Shown here: piece by piece, positions 12,366 to 23,342 of the stretch
How positions within the stretch are numbered: position 1 is the stretch's first letter
How the letters are laid out: each line of letters opens with the position of its first letter
NCBI GenBank assembly: GCA_014529385.2
Contig: CM043953.1
Span: forward strand, 87,134,342-87,198,341
DNA from: Adiantum capillus-veneris
Lineage: Eukaryota > Streptophyta > Polypodiopsida > Polypodiales > Pteridaceae
DNA: 64,000 bases
Reading direction: 5' to 3'
Made by a program: the position numbers and the translations under genes
Notes under the pieces: model-generated
Database searches by the model: none
The model's input: the letters and a program-made list of their open reading frames with translations, nothing else
What the model was told of the DNA's origin: nothing

Positions 12366-14453
12366 GTGGTTGTAGAAAAGGGCACTACACATCAAAGAGT
12401 AGATCATTTGTCAAGAAAAGGAATAGACGATGATCTACCAGATGCCTATTTGTTCTTCGTAGAAATGATACCTCGATGGTCGGAAAACATGGTATCATTG
12501 ATGACAATAGCTCAAGTGGATTCAAAAATATCACTTCCTATTACAATTGGATTAATTGAGCAATTGGCTATGTATCAATTACTAGCTAGTAGGCTATACA
12601 AAAGAAATCAAGATGGAATATTTCTCTTATGTATTAATCCTGAAGAGAAAAACCAGTACCTAAGTCTAGCACATATTACCATCGTAGGACTTCGCTTTTC
12701 GGAAGACCAAACTATGCAAAGAATTTTGAGACTTGGAGTAATTTGGCCAACTATGAGGAGTGATGTTAGTTATTTTGTAAAGGATTGTCCTCAATGTCAA
12801 AAACAGACACCCATACCTCACGTAACATTGTTTCAAATGTCACATGTTCCTAAGTGGAGTAACTATCTAGTTACTTACTTATCAAGTCGAACATTTCCTG
12901 AGGATATGAGTAAACACCGTCAAAGAGCAATTGAAACTGAAGCAAGAGACTATGCTATTATTGGAAACCAATTGTATCGGAGAGGTAAGGATCAACATTT
13001 GCGTCTTTATGCAAATGAAGACAAATATATTCAGATTATAGAACAAGCACATGCTGGATTAGCTGGAGGTCACTTTTCTAGTGAAACCACAACAACAACA
13101 ATCTTGATGGTAGGCATATGGTGGCCAACACATTTTGCAGATGCCAAAGAATATGTTCAAAGGTGTTATGCTTGTCAACAAGAAAAAATGCCAACATGTG
13201 TAGATAGCATGTCCTTAAGACCAATGATGGGAGCTAGAGCTTTTGCAAAATGGGGTATATACTTTGTGGGTCCTATACAGCCACCTGCTTGTAGAACCCA
13301 AGCTCAATTTATCATTGTAGCTACGGACTATCTGACTAAGTGGGTTGAGTCTAAGGAAACTCAACAGAATGATGATCAAACCACTGTTGCTTTCTTATAT
13401 GAGTATGTATTCACAAGATATGGACTGCCAATAGAAATTGTTAGTAATCGGGGAATTCATTTCCTCAATGAGGTAATCGAGTATTTGCTTAATGAATTTA
13501 TGGTCATCCATAACAAATCAGCTCCCGATCACCCATAGACAAACGAACAAGTTGAGCATATGAACAAAATGCTTAGCTCCGTATTGACTAAACTAGTTAG
13601 TTTAGGAAGAATAGATGGGGAAATGAATCTCCATGCTACTCTATGGGCTTATCGAGTTTCATTCAAAACAGCTTTGAATGCTACACCATTTAACCTTGTT
13701 TATGGTCTTGATGCCATATTGCCAATAGAATCTCTATTGCCAACACTAAGGGTAGCTAAGGATCTTGAGTGGACTGGACATGAATTGTCAAAGAGACTAG
13801 AAGATTTAGAAAAGCTAGACGAGCAAAGGCTCACTACTGTAGCTCACATCTATGCACAAAAGAGGAAACAAAAACATTTTTTTGATTCCCATCTCATCAC
13901 AAAAATCTTCAAGAAAGGGGACTTAGTTTTAGTTTATTCCCTTAAGCAACACATTCCCAAGTTTAAGAAAAAGGAAAACAAATCGTTTATCATTGAAGAT
14001 GTGTCTCCAAGCGGAGGTGTTAAGCTATCCACCCTAGATGGTGAACCAATGGCTAATTGGATTAGTGGATGTCGTTTAGAAAAGTACAATTTGCTGCTAA
14101 CCAATGATTTGCTAGAAAGAATGCATGCAACCAAGCAAAGGAGGATTAAACGACAACAGGTTATGGATGAAGCCCAAGAGGAAGCTCGGCTTCGGGTACT
14201 CAAATGGAAAGCTGCTCTCAAGAATCAACAGATACCGATTCCCATCAACACTCTGGAAATAGATGACCAACAATGGGAATTGCCGAAAGATGCCGTATCA
14301 ACAGATGATGAATGGTTATATGGAATGGACCTTTGCATCAAAGTACAACTCAACAAACATAGCACAAATGCTTTGGTCGATACAAAAGCTAGAGAAAATG
14401 CAATCAATTATTCCACGTACAAGAAAGCAACAACTAAGTCATTGATGACATGA
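12366..14453 (+). pseudogene. Outer element integrase with duplicated zinc-binding domain
   Basis: Two frames (12366-13538 and 13560-14453) form one integrase interrupted by a stop at about 13536. The N-terminal zinc-binding domain occurs twice. Copy one (about 12664-12806) has LAHITIVGLRF, then DCPQCQK: the second His position is Arg. Copy two (about 13044-13185) has AHAGLAGGHF, then RCYACQQEK and keeps His-His-Cys-Cys. Each is preceded by a similar LYKR/LYRR...L segment, so the unit is about 375 bp. The catalytic core follows: FVGPI, IIVATDYLTKWVE and the IEIVSNRG motif, where the second catalytic Asp reads Asn. The final Glu region (TNEQVEHMNK) is at about 13540-13565. A C-terminal tail with HIPKFKKKE and LVYGLDAILPIE extends to 14453. 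Confidence 0.8.
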
Positions 14454-14729
14454 ATAGCTACAATATAAGGATGCAACAAGAACCCAGCACCAACATTGGG
14501 AGTAGTCAACTTGAACGTAATAGTACATGGATGTTCATTTCCTCATCAATTTGTACGCTTACCAAATGAACACATGAATGAGATGATGATCCTTGGAATT
14601 CATTGGATGCGGACATACAAAGCAGTACCAGATTGGGATACAAATCAGCTCAAGCTATCACCTAAAGGCGGGCAACTCATTGTTCCAATTGCACCAAGCA
14701 AAGAGGAATGGAAAGGAAGCAATCAGTAG
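14340..14729 (+). pseudogene. Second retropepsin-like domain downstream of integrase
   Basis: After the integrase tail the frame reads ALVDTKARENAINYSTYKKA (from about 14370). Two stops follow (about 14451 and 14466), then 14496-14729 with LGVVNLNVIVHG and MMILGIHWMRTYKAVPDW. A hydrophobic-Asp-Thr-x-Ala motif followed about 70 residues later by ILG and a Trp is the retropepsin pattern. The usual Gly of D-T/S-G is Lys here, so catalysis is unlikely in this copy. The family normally has its protease between gag and RT, where one is present at about 9650. This is therefore an additional, relocated copy or a related aspartic-protease fold. The identification rests on motif order only. Confidence 0.5.
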
Positions 14730-15387
14730 ACCAAACCACGAAGTAATCAATCTTCTCCATCCTATCGACAAGCAAATGCTACAGGTAGCATGCAAGGAGT
14801 CAGGAAAATTTGGGTACCAAAAGTCAGGAAAATACAGGTAGCACAGCTTAAGGATAAACCAGTTCAAATTTGGTTGCCCAAAACATCATCGACAGCACCG
14901 AGGTGGTTCCAAAGCTCAAAACACAGGGACGAGCTTCTCTGAGCAAGGAACCTAACATGAAATGGATTTGGAAGAAAAAAGAGCACATATCTTCTCCACA
15001 AACAGTAAAACCAATCAAGTAATGGAGACTTAAGCCTCAGAAGACTCCACCACACCATTTTTCACCAAGCAAACCAAATACCAATGGCGAGAAAAAGATC
15101 GACAACAACCATTACTCGTACCTAAAGCTTAGGCAATCAACATGCTGAAGCATCCTGATGGCACAATCAAGCAGAGAGCACACAAGCTACAAGATTTGCT
15201 CTTTGGAAGACAACATCAGAAAGCCTCAACATCAAAAACCCTTGAGTTAATTACTCAAGACCCAACTCTTGTACAGCATACTGGTTTGAATTGCATTGAT
15301 CTTCAAGGCATGGTAGATCCAACCAAGGCTATGCATAGACACGATTGTTCAAACCATGCACACAATCGTCTCGGAGTACGGCACTAA
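14730..15387 (+). pseudogene. Low-complexity C-terminal tail of outer pol
   Basis: Broken frames rich in Lys, Gln, Ser and Pro, with repeated short motifs of the type WVPKV and IWLPKT (about 14810-14890), then an open stretch 15142-15387 (LLFGRQHQKAS). No domain is recognised. It appears continuous with the second protease-like domain. Confidence 0.4.
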
Positions 15388-16790
15388 GTAATCAAGGGCA
15401 ATTTTGAAGAGGGAGGAAAATTTTTGATGTTAACGTGTGATTTTTTGCAAAATTAACTAATAATGCCCTTATAATTCATCAACAAGGGAAAATTCAATGA
15501 TAAAATCTTCTCGATGAGTGTAAATAGTGTATATACTATCAAGAAAACATAAAAGAATAATCCTTTTTTACTATTTTTTATCATTTTTCTCGATATTGAG
15601 ACTTAAAAATGGAGAAATCCAATAGAAAACAATAAAGCTATGTTTTTCAATGGATTTTCTTAATTATTGGATTTTCACTTTGCTTCTTACGCGTATTTGT
15701 TATTTTCTTTGATTTTTCTCAATAAAGAGGTAAAAAATTAATAATAAATAGCAAGGGAGCTAAGATGGAAAAACTGAATACACAATACTGATCAAAATGA
15801 CAAGGCGAACAAGCAAAAAAAATTTCAATGAAATCAAAATATGGAAGCGGGAAGCAAATTAGGCGGCCAGATCTACTTTTGCAGAATTCTTGCAGAGTGA
15901 GCTACAAGAATCCGATCGGGAAAAGTTTTGATTCTAACATAGATTTCACGGCCTAGTAGGACTAACAGGGGAGTCTAGGAAAAATTGGTTAGGAAAGTTC
16001 GGGTATAGATAGTTCATGTAGGCTAAAATCACCTCATTTTCACTTGTTGCCTTTGGAGAGAGAGCTTTTTGACCTCTTTCGCGCGTACTTTTTGGAGAGT
16101 ACAGTCACCCATTTTCAGCGCCGCCTCACATGAAACATGAGGGGTAAGTTCTTTACTCATCAATGATCCATTCTGTACGATTGGAAGCTACTCTAAACTC
16201 TTAGAAAAAACCCTAGAATCCGAGCAGTGCACGAAGACCTACGACCAAAAACTGACCATAGCGGCCTGTCAGCTCAACCAAATCATATGAAATTTGAACT
16301 GTAACATGCCCTAACATAATAGAACCTTTATATATCATCAGTTGACCATTTGGTAGGGGCCGAGGGGGTCCCCAATAGAAAAGCTAGATTTTTTGCAGAT
16401 GCTGGAATTTGGTTCTGACTCCACAGACACCTTTTCTACTTTTCGAGGGCTTTGCTTGATTGATTTTAGAAAACCAATTATATACATTGTGTATAAATCT
16501 TCTAGGCTACAATGCATCAAATTCGACATACGAGGTCCAACCGACTCCAAATGAGACAAAATTGGATGAGTTGCTTCACGACTATGTTGCGGACAAGTCC
16601 ATAGACTTAAAAGTGACTAATCAACTCAACATGCGTTGTAGTCACAAAAATCAAAGATTTCAGAGTCGACAAACCACAAAGTGATGCCAGCAAGACCAAA
16701 CTTTACCAAATTCAACTTAGGACTTGTTTTAGGTGTATAGAATGTGTTTAGGCCAAAAATTTTAAGTTCTTCAAGAAAAAGGTGACTACT
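15388..16790. other. Non-coding A/T-rich spacer of outer element
   Basis: About 1.4 kb of A/T-rich sequence with only short open frames. It lies between pol and the second palindromic array. No gene or tandem repeat is evident. Confidence 0.45.
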
Positions 16791-17388
16791 GTAAATAATT
16801 GCGATTATTTACTTTTGCACTATTTTTTCTTGAAAGTTACCAAATCACCTCACATATCATTTGTACATACCTAATACATGCCAAAAATCAAGTATAAGCA
16901 AAAATGATCATATATAACTTGGAAAATTGCCAAAAAACGCAAAGAAGTCTTTGCAAGCCAATTTCTGAGTTATGTACCACATTTCTTGATCCAAATCACC
17001 TCATATCCCATACACAAGGTCTATACAATGCTTAGAACCAAGTTGTGCCAAAAAATGTTGATTTTGGTAGAAAAGTTATAATCGTGATTATTTACTTTTT
17101 GGCCAAAATGATAGAGATTTGCAATTTTGCCATCATACATCCAAAGTACATGATGTGCTAAACTCACTAGCCAAGTTTGAACAAATTGGAGCTCAAAATC
17201 TCAAATTTCCTTTATATCTAATATTTCAGAGACCTAAAGACAAAATCTGGTACCATTTTCATCATATGCATCCAAGTGAGCCCATATTTCACTCAAAGTA
17301 TCTAATTGGTATATACTTCAAGCCTGTAATTCCAAATTTGCAAAAAGTTGAAAAATTTACTCAGGTGTAAATAATCGCAATTATTTAC
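16791..17388. repeat. Array 2: palindrome-bearing ~288-bp repeats before ORF3
   Basis: Three further copies of the palindromic motif: GTAAATAATTGCGATTATTTAC at 16791-16812 (cited here with its flanking G and C), a half-preserved TTATAATCGTGATTATTTAC at about 17075-17094, and a third at 17367-17388 with core AATAATCGCAATTATT. Spacing is about 284 and 292 bp, the same period as Array 1. The sequence just right of each palindrome is similar (TTACTTTT followed by TGCA, TGGC or GTTGC). The array ends about 190 bp before the third coding region. Confidence 0.8.
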
Positions 17389-17569
17389 TTTTGTTGCAAA
17401 TTTTTATTTGGACTTTATAGTTTTGTTTACATGTTTTCATGCATCTATGCTTGTTCAAAAATTGATTTGAAGCAAATTGTACCAAAATTGTCGGCATTTT
17501 AGACTGAAGAACATTTCAAAGAAAATCTGTCAAATCTGCTAAACTTTGACACTCTATTCACTAAACAGG

Positions 17570-20500
17570 AGCCATGCAAGCAACATAGAGAGCCAAGAAG
17601 CTCCTCAACCAAAAAGAAAAGTTGCAAGAGCTACCAGCATATCAACTAGACCTCGATTCAGTCAAGAATGAAAAAGCGACCTATCTCTCAAAGGAACACC
17701 TTAAAGAGCACAACACCGCAATGTTCACTGGTCGATTCAAGAGCTAGGAGGGATATTAGGTAGAGCTGCAGCTTCTACCCAAAGAAGTATATGATGTCGC
17801 CGCAAAGCCCGAAACCAAAGAAGCCAACAGAAGGCTGGGACTCGGAGATTTCTCTGAACAAGATCCGTGTTCGGTGGACTTCCAAAAAGATTATGAGCTC
17901 TTGTTCACAATCAAAGAAGATGGCACCCCTCAGATCTTTGACCCTCAAGGGAATAAAGTTGCAGTTGTGATTACCAAGGAGATAGTGGTAGAAGGAATGA
18001 GAATGAGGGCAAGAGACAGAAAGACGGCTGGAACTTTCACCAAAGAAACTGCCACCACCACATTTGCAGACCTCATTCACAAACAGGTGGAAGAGCCCGC
18101 AAGGTTATACCACCAACACTTCCATATCCTTGCTAAGAGGTCACCAAGGTATTCAACGGCCACCACCTTTACACAAGTCCTCAAGTCAACAACCAGATAG
18201 CCAATTGACCATGCACAATATGCCTTGTCCACATTGAAAGGACAAAGAACGAAGGAAAAATCACATACCTGGGTGCACCAGAGGTTTTGACAAGGATTGC
18301 ATACCATGCCATCGGCATGGCCAACAACCTGCCACATGTCCCATATCAGAACACTTGGATAGTGTTAGCTCAACCTTCTCCTTGAGCTACAAGATCTGCC
18401 AAGAGATCCTACAAGTCTGATGAAGAGTCAGTTGAGAGCTCGCCAGAACGGCACAACGGTGATAGCTCAAATAATGAATAAAAAAGAGCACGACGGGAGG
18501 AAATTAAGAGAAAAGACATGGCAGCACACGAAGAGGAGCATGTTCAAAAGCAAGCCCGATTTGAAAGAGAGAAACACTCATGCCAATGCAGCCACCAAGC
18601 ACAAGGAAAGGACCCGGAAAAGCGGGTTCCTATTAGGCTTAAAGGACCAAGAACCAAGCATCACACCAGGAAGCAGGTTGAAGACCCCACGGAATCCCTG
18701 GAATGGATGTATCAAGAAGCAGAAGCTTTATGGCTGAAATAAGCAAAAGAAGTAGCAAGTAAAGCTAAAGAGGTGGTAGAACAACAAAAGCAAGCAGAGG
18801 AAGCCACTGCACAAGGAGAAGAACAACATGCTCAAGGTAATGTGTCTCCCTGCCTCTCTTCTCCTGTTTTCAAACACCAAGAGCACCCAATGCCGAGCCC
18901 ACCACCATCACTATCAGTTAGAACCACGACAAATGAGAAAATAGAGCATGAGTAGAAAAAGGCAGCTGGATCTTCACAGGAACCTAAACAAAAAGAGGTA
19001 GCTGAATCAGCAAACAAGGCATCCGAGTCTACACAAGAACAGGAAAAGGAGCATGACAAAGAGTCAGAAAGGGCAGTCGGTCCTGCACCAGAAGAGGACA
19101 CCACAAAGTTTGAGCACACAAGAGAGCAGGAGGCCGAGGAAACACCCTATAACTCAACACAGTAAGAGAAGGCCAAGGCACCACCCTATACCTCAACGGA
19201 AATGCATCATCCACAGCCACAAGGGCAACAACAACCAGCAGCCATGACGTAGACAGAGGTAAAAGAATCTGCAAAAAAATCAAGACAACTAACACAAAGA
19301 AAATATTGGCAATCGAATAATGATTTTACTATAAGTAAATGAGTATGCTAAGCAAATGCAGGATATGACTGAACGACTTCGCTCATCAACGCTTGGCCAT
19401 AGCACAAGGGCCAAAGAGTTAGAGATGGTAATTAACGCACTCCAAAGGGAGCTAGATGACAGACTCAATGTCATCACTGATCTACAGAGGCAAGCGCAGC
19501 AGTTAAAAGTGGAAGCTAAACAACATCAGGTTGCAAGGGATAAGCAACAGAAATAAATGGAGGAACTCGGTGAATTACTTACAAAATTGTCAGATGCATG
19601 CAAAGCAAAGGATGATCAGCTGACAGAAGTTACAAATGAACTTCTAACTACAACCCCATCAGCTCAAAAGATCCAGGTATAGTTAGATGTTGCAAATGCC
19701 TCACTATAGTACTCAGAACAACGAGTCAATGATCATGCAATATTATTACAGCAAATACAAGAGAATCCAGCCTTGGCCTCGATCAAAGGAACATAGGAGG
19801 TTTACAAGGCACTAGAGAAGAAAAATAAAGACCTTGAGTTGGAGCTTAAGCTAGAGCAGTCTTAGCGCAGAGACCTGGCCTTGATGCGGTTCCAAAGAGA
19901 AGATGAGCTGCTAAAAGAAATAGCTAACTCAAAAGAGTCAACCAGCTATTGAGAGAGGGAAGGCCGAAAACACAAGAAGAGGCATGCACTTCAGAGCAAC
20001 CTCAAATAGAAATCCCCTCAGTTTCATTCACTGACATGGAGACACATCTAGCAGTAGAGCTAAGTGCCAAGGAGGAGTTTCAAATACCCATTACTGAAGC
20101 AGACATAGTTTCCATGGTCCAGCTCTCAAAGGCTGAAGAAGATGCACTGAAGGAAAAAAATACATAAGAGGTAGATGTGCAGTGGAAGGAAGCAATGGAT
20201 TGGGAGCTGAGATTACTTAATTCCGTCAATGTCACACAACTCACTCCCACTCAAATAAATGCGCAATGGCACCAACAATCCCTGCACTACCCTCTGATTA
20301 AAGGGGAGTTGCTACAAGTGAAATAAAGGCTTTACACTGACATGAAAGTCGAGGCCACATATCAAGACCACCCAAAGTGGAGGTTGAGCTGGTTGAAGAA
20401 TAATCGAAAGTACTTGATTCTGTTCACAAGAGCACATGCGGCCCTGCAAAAGGATCCTACCTTTTGTCATGTACCAAGAGTAAGGACTTGGATAGCACAT

Positions 20501-20884
20501 GAGGCACTACTGAAGAAGCGGCCAACTTGGCTGAATTACCCCAGATTGCCTACTCCAAAAAAGGAACCACCGACTAAAGAATACATGGTAAAAACCCTCA
20601 AGGATTCCATGTCATTCTTTAAAAGTCTACCAGAGTTATTATGTGCAATGTTATACGAGATCTACCAAATGCTTCTCACCTGCATCAAAGTGTTCCATGA
20701 TCTAGAGCAAGCAGGCGCCCCTTGGATGTCATTCCCTGATGGTAACAAAGGGTTGTGCTATGATCTCAGTGGCCAACCTTCCGAAGAAGTCCTCTATGGA
20801 TTCTACACCAGGTGCATGTTTCTACCTTCTCATAATATGCTAGCATTTGAGGAAGTGTTCTACACAGGAGTCTTCACTTGGTGA
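17570..20884 (+). pseudogene. ORF3 of outer element: acidic, long coiled-coil protein (broken)
   Basis: Plus-strand coding-like sequence in several frames. The N-terminal part (17580-18360) includes GLGDFSEQDPCSVDFQKDYE and YHQHFHILAKRSPRYS. The middle part (18420-19260) is rich in Glu, Lys, Gln and Ala. A heptad-like helix region follows (about 19340-19950, for example ELEMVINALQRELDDRLNVI and DLQRQAQQLKVEAKQ). The C-terminal part (20342-20884) has YLILFTRAHAALQKDP, an IAHEALLKKRPTWLNYPRLP stretch and AGAPWMSFPDGNKGLC. No membrane segment or signal peptide is obvious, so it is not env-like. Gypsy elements of the Tat and Athila groups can carry an extra ORF 3' of pol, but I do not recognise this protein. 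At least ten stops are present. Its end is displaced to 30179-30330 by the inner element. Confidence 0.6.
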
Positions 20885-20935
20885 GTGAAAATATTTGGGC
20901 CAGTGAGATCAACAACTTGACATCAAGGTTTGTAT

Positions 20936-22484
20936 TGATGGGGGCTTTTCACAAGCCAAGCTCCCATACCCCTCTTCTCTCGTCCCCACCCCATGAAAAC
21001 TCCCTCTTAGGGAGGGAGTGATAAAAGGCATTGGAAAAAGTAAGAAAAAAATAAAGTATGATTATGTAAATATATAAGAAAGGTAAAATAGGCCACCTCA
21101 TGCCTGCGGGGTAGCCCATCCCCACTTTGCCTCCTTTTTCTTCACGGTTGCCCCGCCGTGTGTCCCTTTTCCTCTCCTCCACTCAAAAGGTCAACCCCCT
21201 CTCTCTTCCCCTTGTCCTTTCTCCTTTCTCTCTCCCCTCAAGCTACCCCACCTCTCACCAATAATGCATTCTAACTCACCAATAACCCTAACTCACATGC
21301 AACTTACCCTATCTTCCAAAATAGTATACCCCACCCCCCCTTTCTCTCTCCTATCATATCCCATGACCCAAATATCCCCCTCTCTCTCTAAAGCGCGCCA
21401 TGTCTCTTGTCTTGTAGCTAAATAACCTCCCCCACACTCACACACACTCAGTTTCATTGAAAAAGGTGCCCACAGACCCATCCCCACCCGGTGGTTACCT
21501 GATTTTTCTTGTGTTCACACACATCTGCACACAGATTCACCTCTGAACACACTCCCCTCTCTCCCCTCTTATAATTACTTTAGTCTCCATGTCACCTCTC
21601 ACTTTTTTTCATCAACCCATCTCTCTCTCTTAGTCTCTCTCTCATGAGACTGCTGTTCTGGCACATATACACACAGCCAGACAAGTGGGGCCCACAGTCA
21701 CATGGCCTATGTAGATAATGATTTCTTCATTTCTAAATTCTATAATTTCTTCCCCCTCCTCCCCTATATAAAGAGGGGTCACCATCACACTAAAGACACA
21801 CACAACATCACCAAAGAACACAGTATGCATTGTGTGTGCCTATTGCACACACACACACCCACACCATCACCATCACCGCAATCACCATGCTTGTCTTGAG
21901 CATGACCTCTACACCCTTGGCTATGGAAGATGAAGGGAAACTAAATGAAGGATGATGGCCATAACCCTCGTGCGAGTCTTCGCCATCAACTCCCACCTAT
22001 CCGCCATGTGCTCTACCACTCTCTCCCTTCTCATTCCCCTACCCTATGCTCCCCATTTCATTGCCTTATTCTCTAAATAAAACTTGAGTTTTTGTGAGTA
22101 TGTTTTCTTGCAATGTTTTGCCCATGTGAGGTGTGCGGAATCACCACCTAATCTTGTGTTTTGAGTGAGCTTGTGTATGTGTGAAGGGTGTGCGGATTCG
22201 CCATCCTTTTGTGGTGCCTAAGTACTAAGCCGCTATACCCCCTCCCTCACTCTCTCTCTCTCTCACTTGATCTCATTCCCTTTCCTCTTCATCATTACTC
22301 CCAAGCATCCATCTCTCTTGGATGAAAACTTTGTTATGGTGGTGTGTTGTTTGCATCCTAGCCGCTAAAGCTAGGTGGTGCCCCTGTTTGCTTTACCATG
22401 ACAGGCTCGAGGCGCTCCATTCGGTCCCCGGTGTTTTAGAGGCTGTCGGGGGTTCGGGGTTCGGGGTTCGCTTTGCTCCCGTCA
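20936..22484 (+). repeat. 5' LTR of inner element
   Basis: Begins TGATGGGGGCTTTTCACAAG and ends TTTGCTCCCGTCA. It is pyrimidine-rich over 21180-21640. A TATA box is at 21765 and an AATAAA-type signal at about 22077. Near the end GGTTCGG is repeated one unit more than in the right LTR. Differences from 28623-30178 include a C/T-rich stretch, an extra TGCACCC-type insertion and an AGATGCCCAC insertion in the right copy. Confidence 0.95.
21765..21773 (+). promoter_or_regulatory. TATA box in inner 5' LTR
   Basis: CCCTATATAAAGAGG, kept unchanged in the right LTR at about 29465. It lies 830 bp into the LTR, followed by a CA-rich stretch suited to transcription start near 21795. The promoter role is inferred. 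Confidence 0.6.
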
Positions 22485-22486
22485 TT

Positions 22487-22506
22487 TGGTGCCCCCACTG
22501 AGGATC
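22487..22506 (+). other. Primer-binding site, inner element
   Basis: TGGTGCCCCCACTGAGGATC two bases after the LTR. It starts with TGG and ends with the complement of a T-arm GATCC, as at 4165. The tRNA is not identified. Confidence 0.75.
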
Positions 22507-22557
22507 TTTTCATGAAACCCTTCAATTTACAAGACTGAAACCCCTAAACTATTGTGA

Positions 22558-23259
22558 ATGGATGAATGGCTAGCACGATTTGCTAATTGGACGACAGAAG
22601 AAGAAGAGCTCCAAGCACAACTAGGCGAACTCCGCATCTCCATCGAAGCTCGAGTGCCAGGCGTAACGGTAATCGATTTGCAGTGGGAGAGTCAACCAAC
22701 ACGCCAAACCCAATGGATATACATAGGCCAAGTGCCAAGAAGAAGAAGGAGAAGGTCGAAACCATGTCCACAACCTACAACCAACCCACAACAACAAAAT
22801 GGAAGGAGCTCTACACAATAGAGAATCAACACTATTCTACTTTGAGAATCGGGTAGCTCAAGTCACCGAGGTAATTATCACAGTCAATTTTCAAGTTGCA
22901 CCTGATGCTGCAGCACAGATAACGGAATCATTGGCTTACACTCTCACTAGAGAAACTAGGGATCTACTGAGTTTGTTTCAGGAAAGAACACCACCCTCTC
23001 CCATAAGCTTGGACAGTGACTAAGCACCTCTAAGCTTCACATGAATCAATACAACCTACCTCAAGACAGATCACACATACCAACACGTGTACGCTCAATC
23101 AAGGTAATACTGGATTTGAAGGCTCACTACCAGCACGTCATTGACACCATGCTGGGTGGAGAGCGATTTTTTGAGGTTCTGGCATCAGATCAACCATTTG
23201 TCCTACCTTTGGTACAAGACAATGTACCGTTTGAAGTTTTAATCTATGTCCTAGTATAA
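22558..23259 (+). other. Short ORFs between PBS and gag of inner element
   Basis: Three short open frames follow one another: 22558-22821 (MDEWLARFANWTTEEEELQA..., then a basic RRRRRR stretch), 22799-23023 (VIITVNFQVAPDAAAQ) and 23041-23259 (VRSIKVILDLKAHYQHVIDT). They look like pieces of one broken upstream ORF, because the amino-acid composition is protein-like. No family is recognised. Some Tat-type elements carry an extra ORF before gag, so this may be its remnant. They could also be chance frames in a leader. Confidence 0.35.
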
Positions 23260-23342
23260 GAGGGTATACACGCCTCCTTGTAAAGAAGAAAAAAACTTTT
23301 GCAAGTTAAGCAGTGTGTCTTTCTAGCTCTCTCTCAGTAATC

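Noticed and set aside
17570-20884. ORF3 as an envelope-like gene
   Set aside because: No signal peptide, no hydrophobic membrane segment and long coiled-coil, charged regions; nothing supports a surface glycoprotein.
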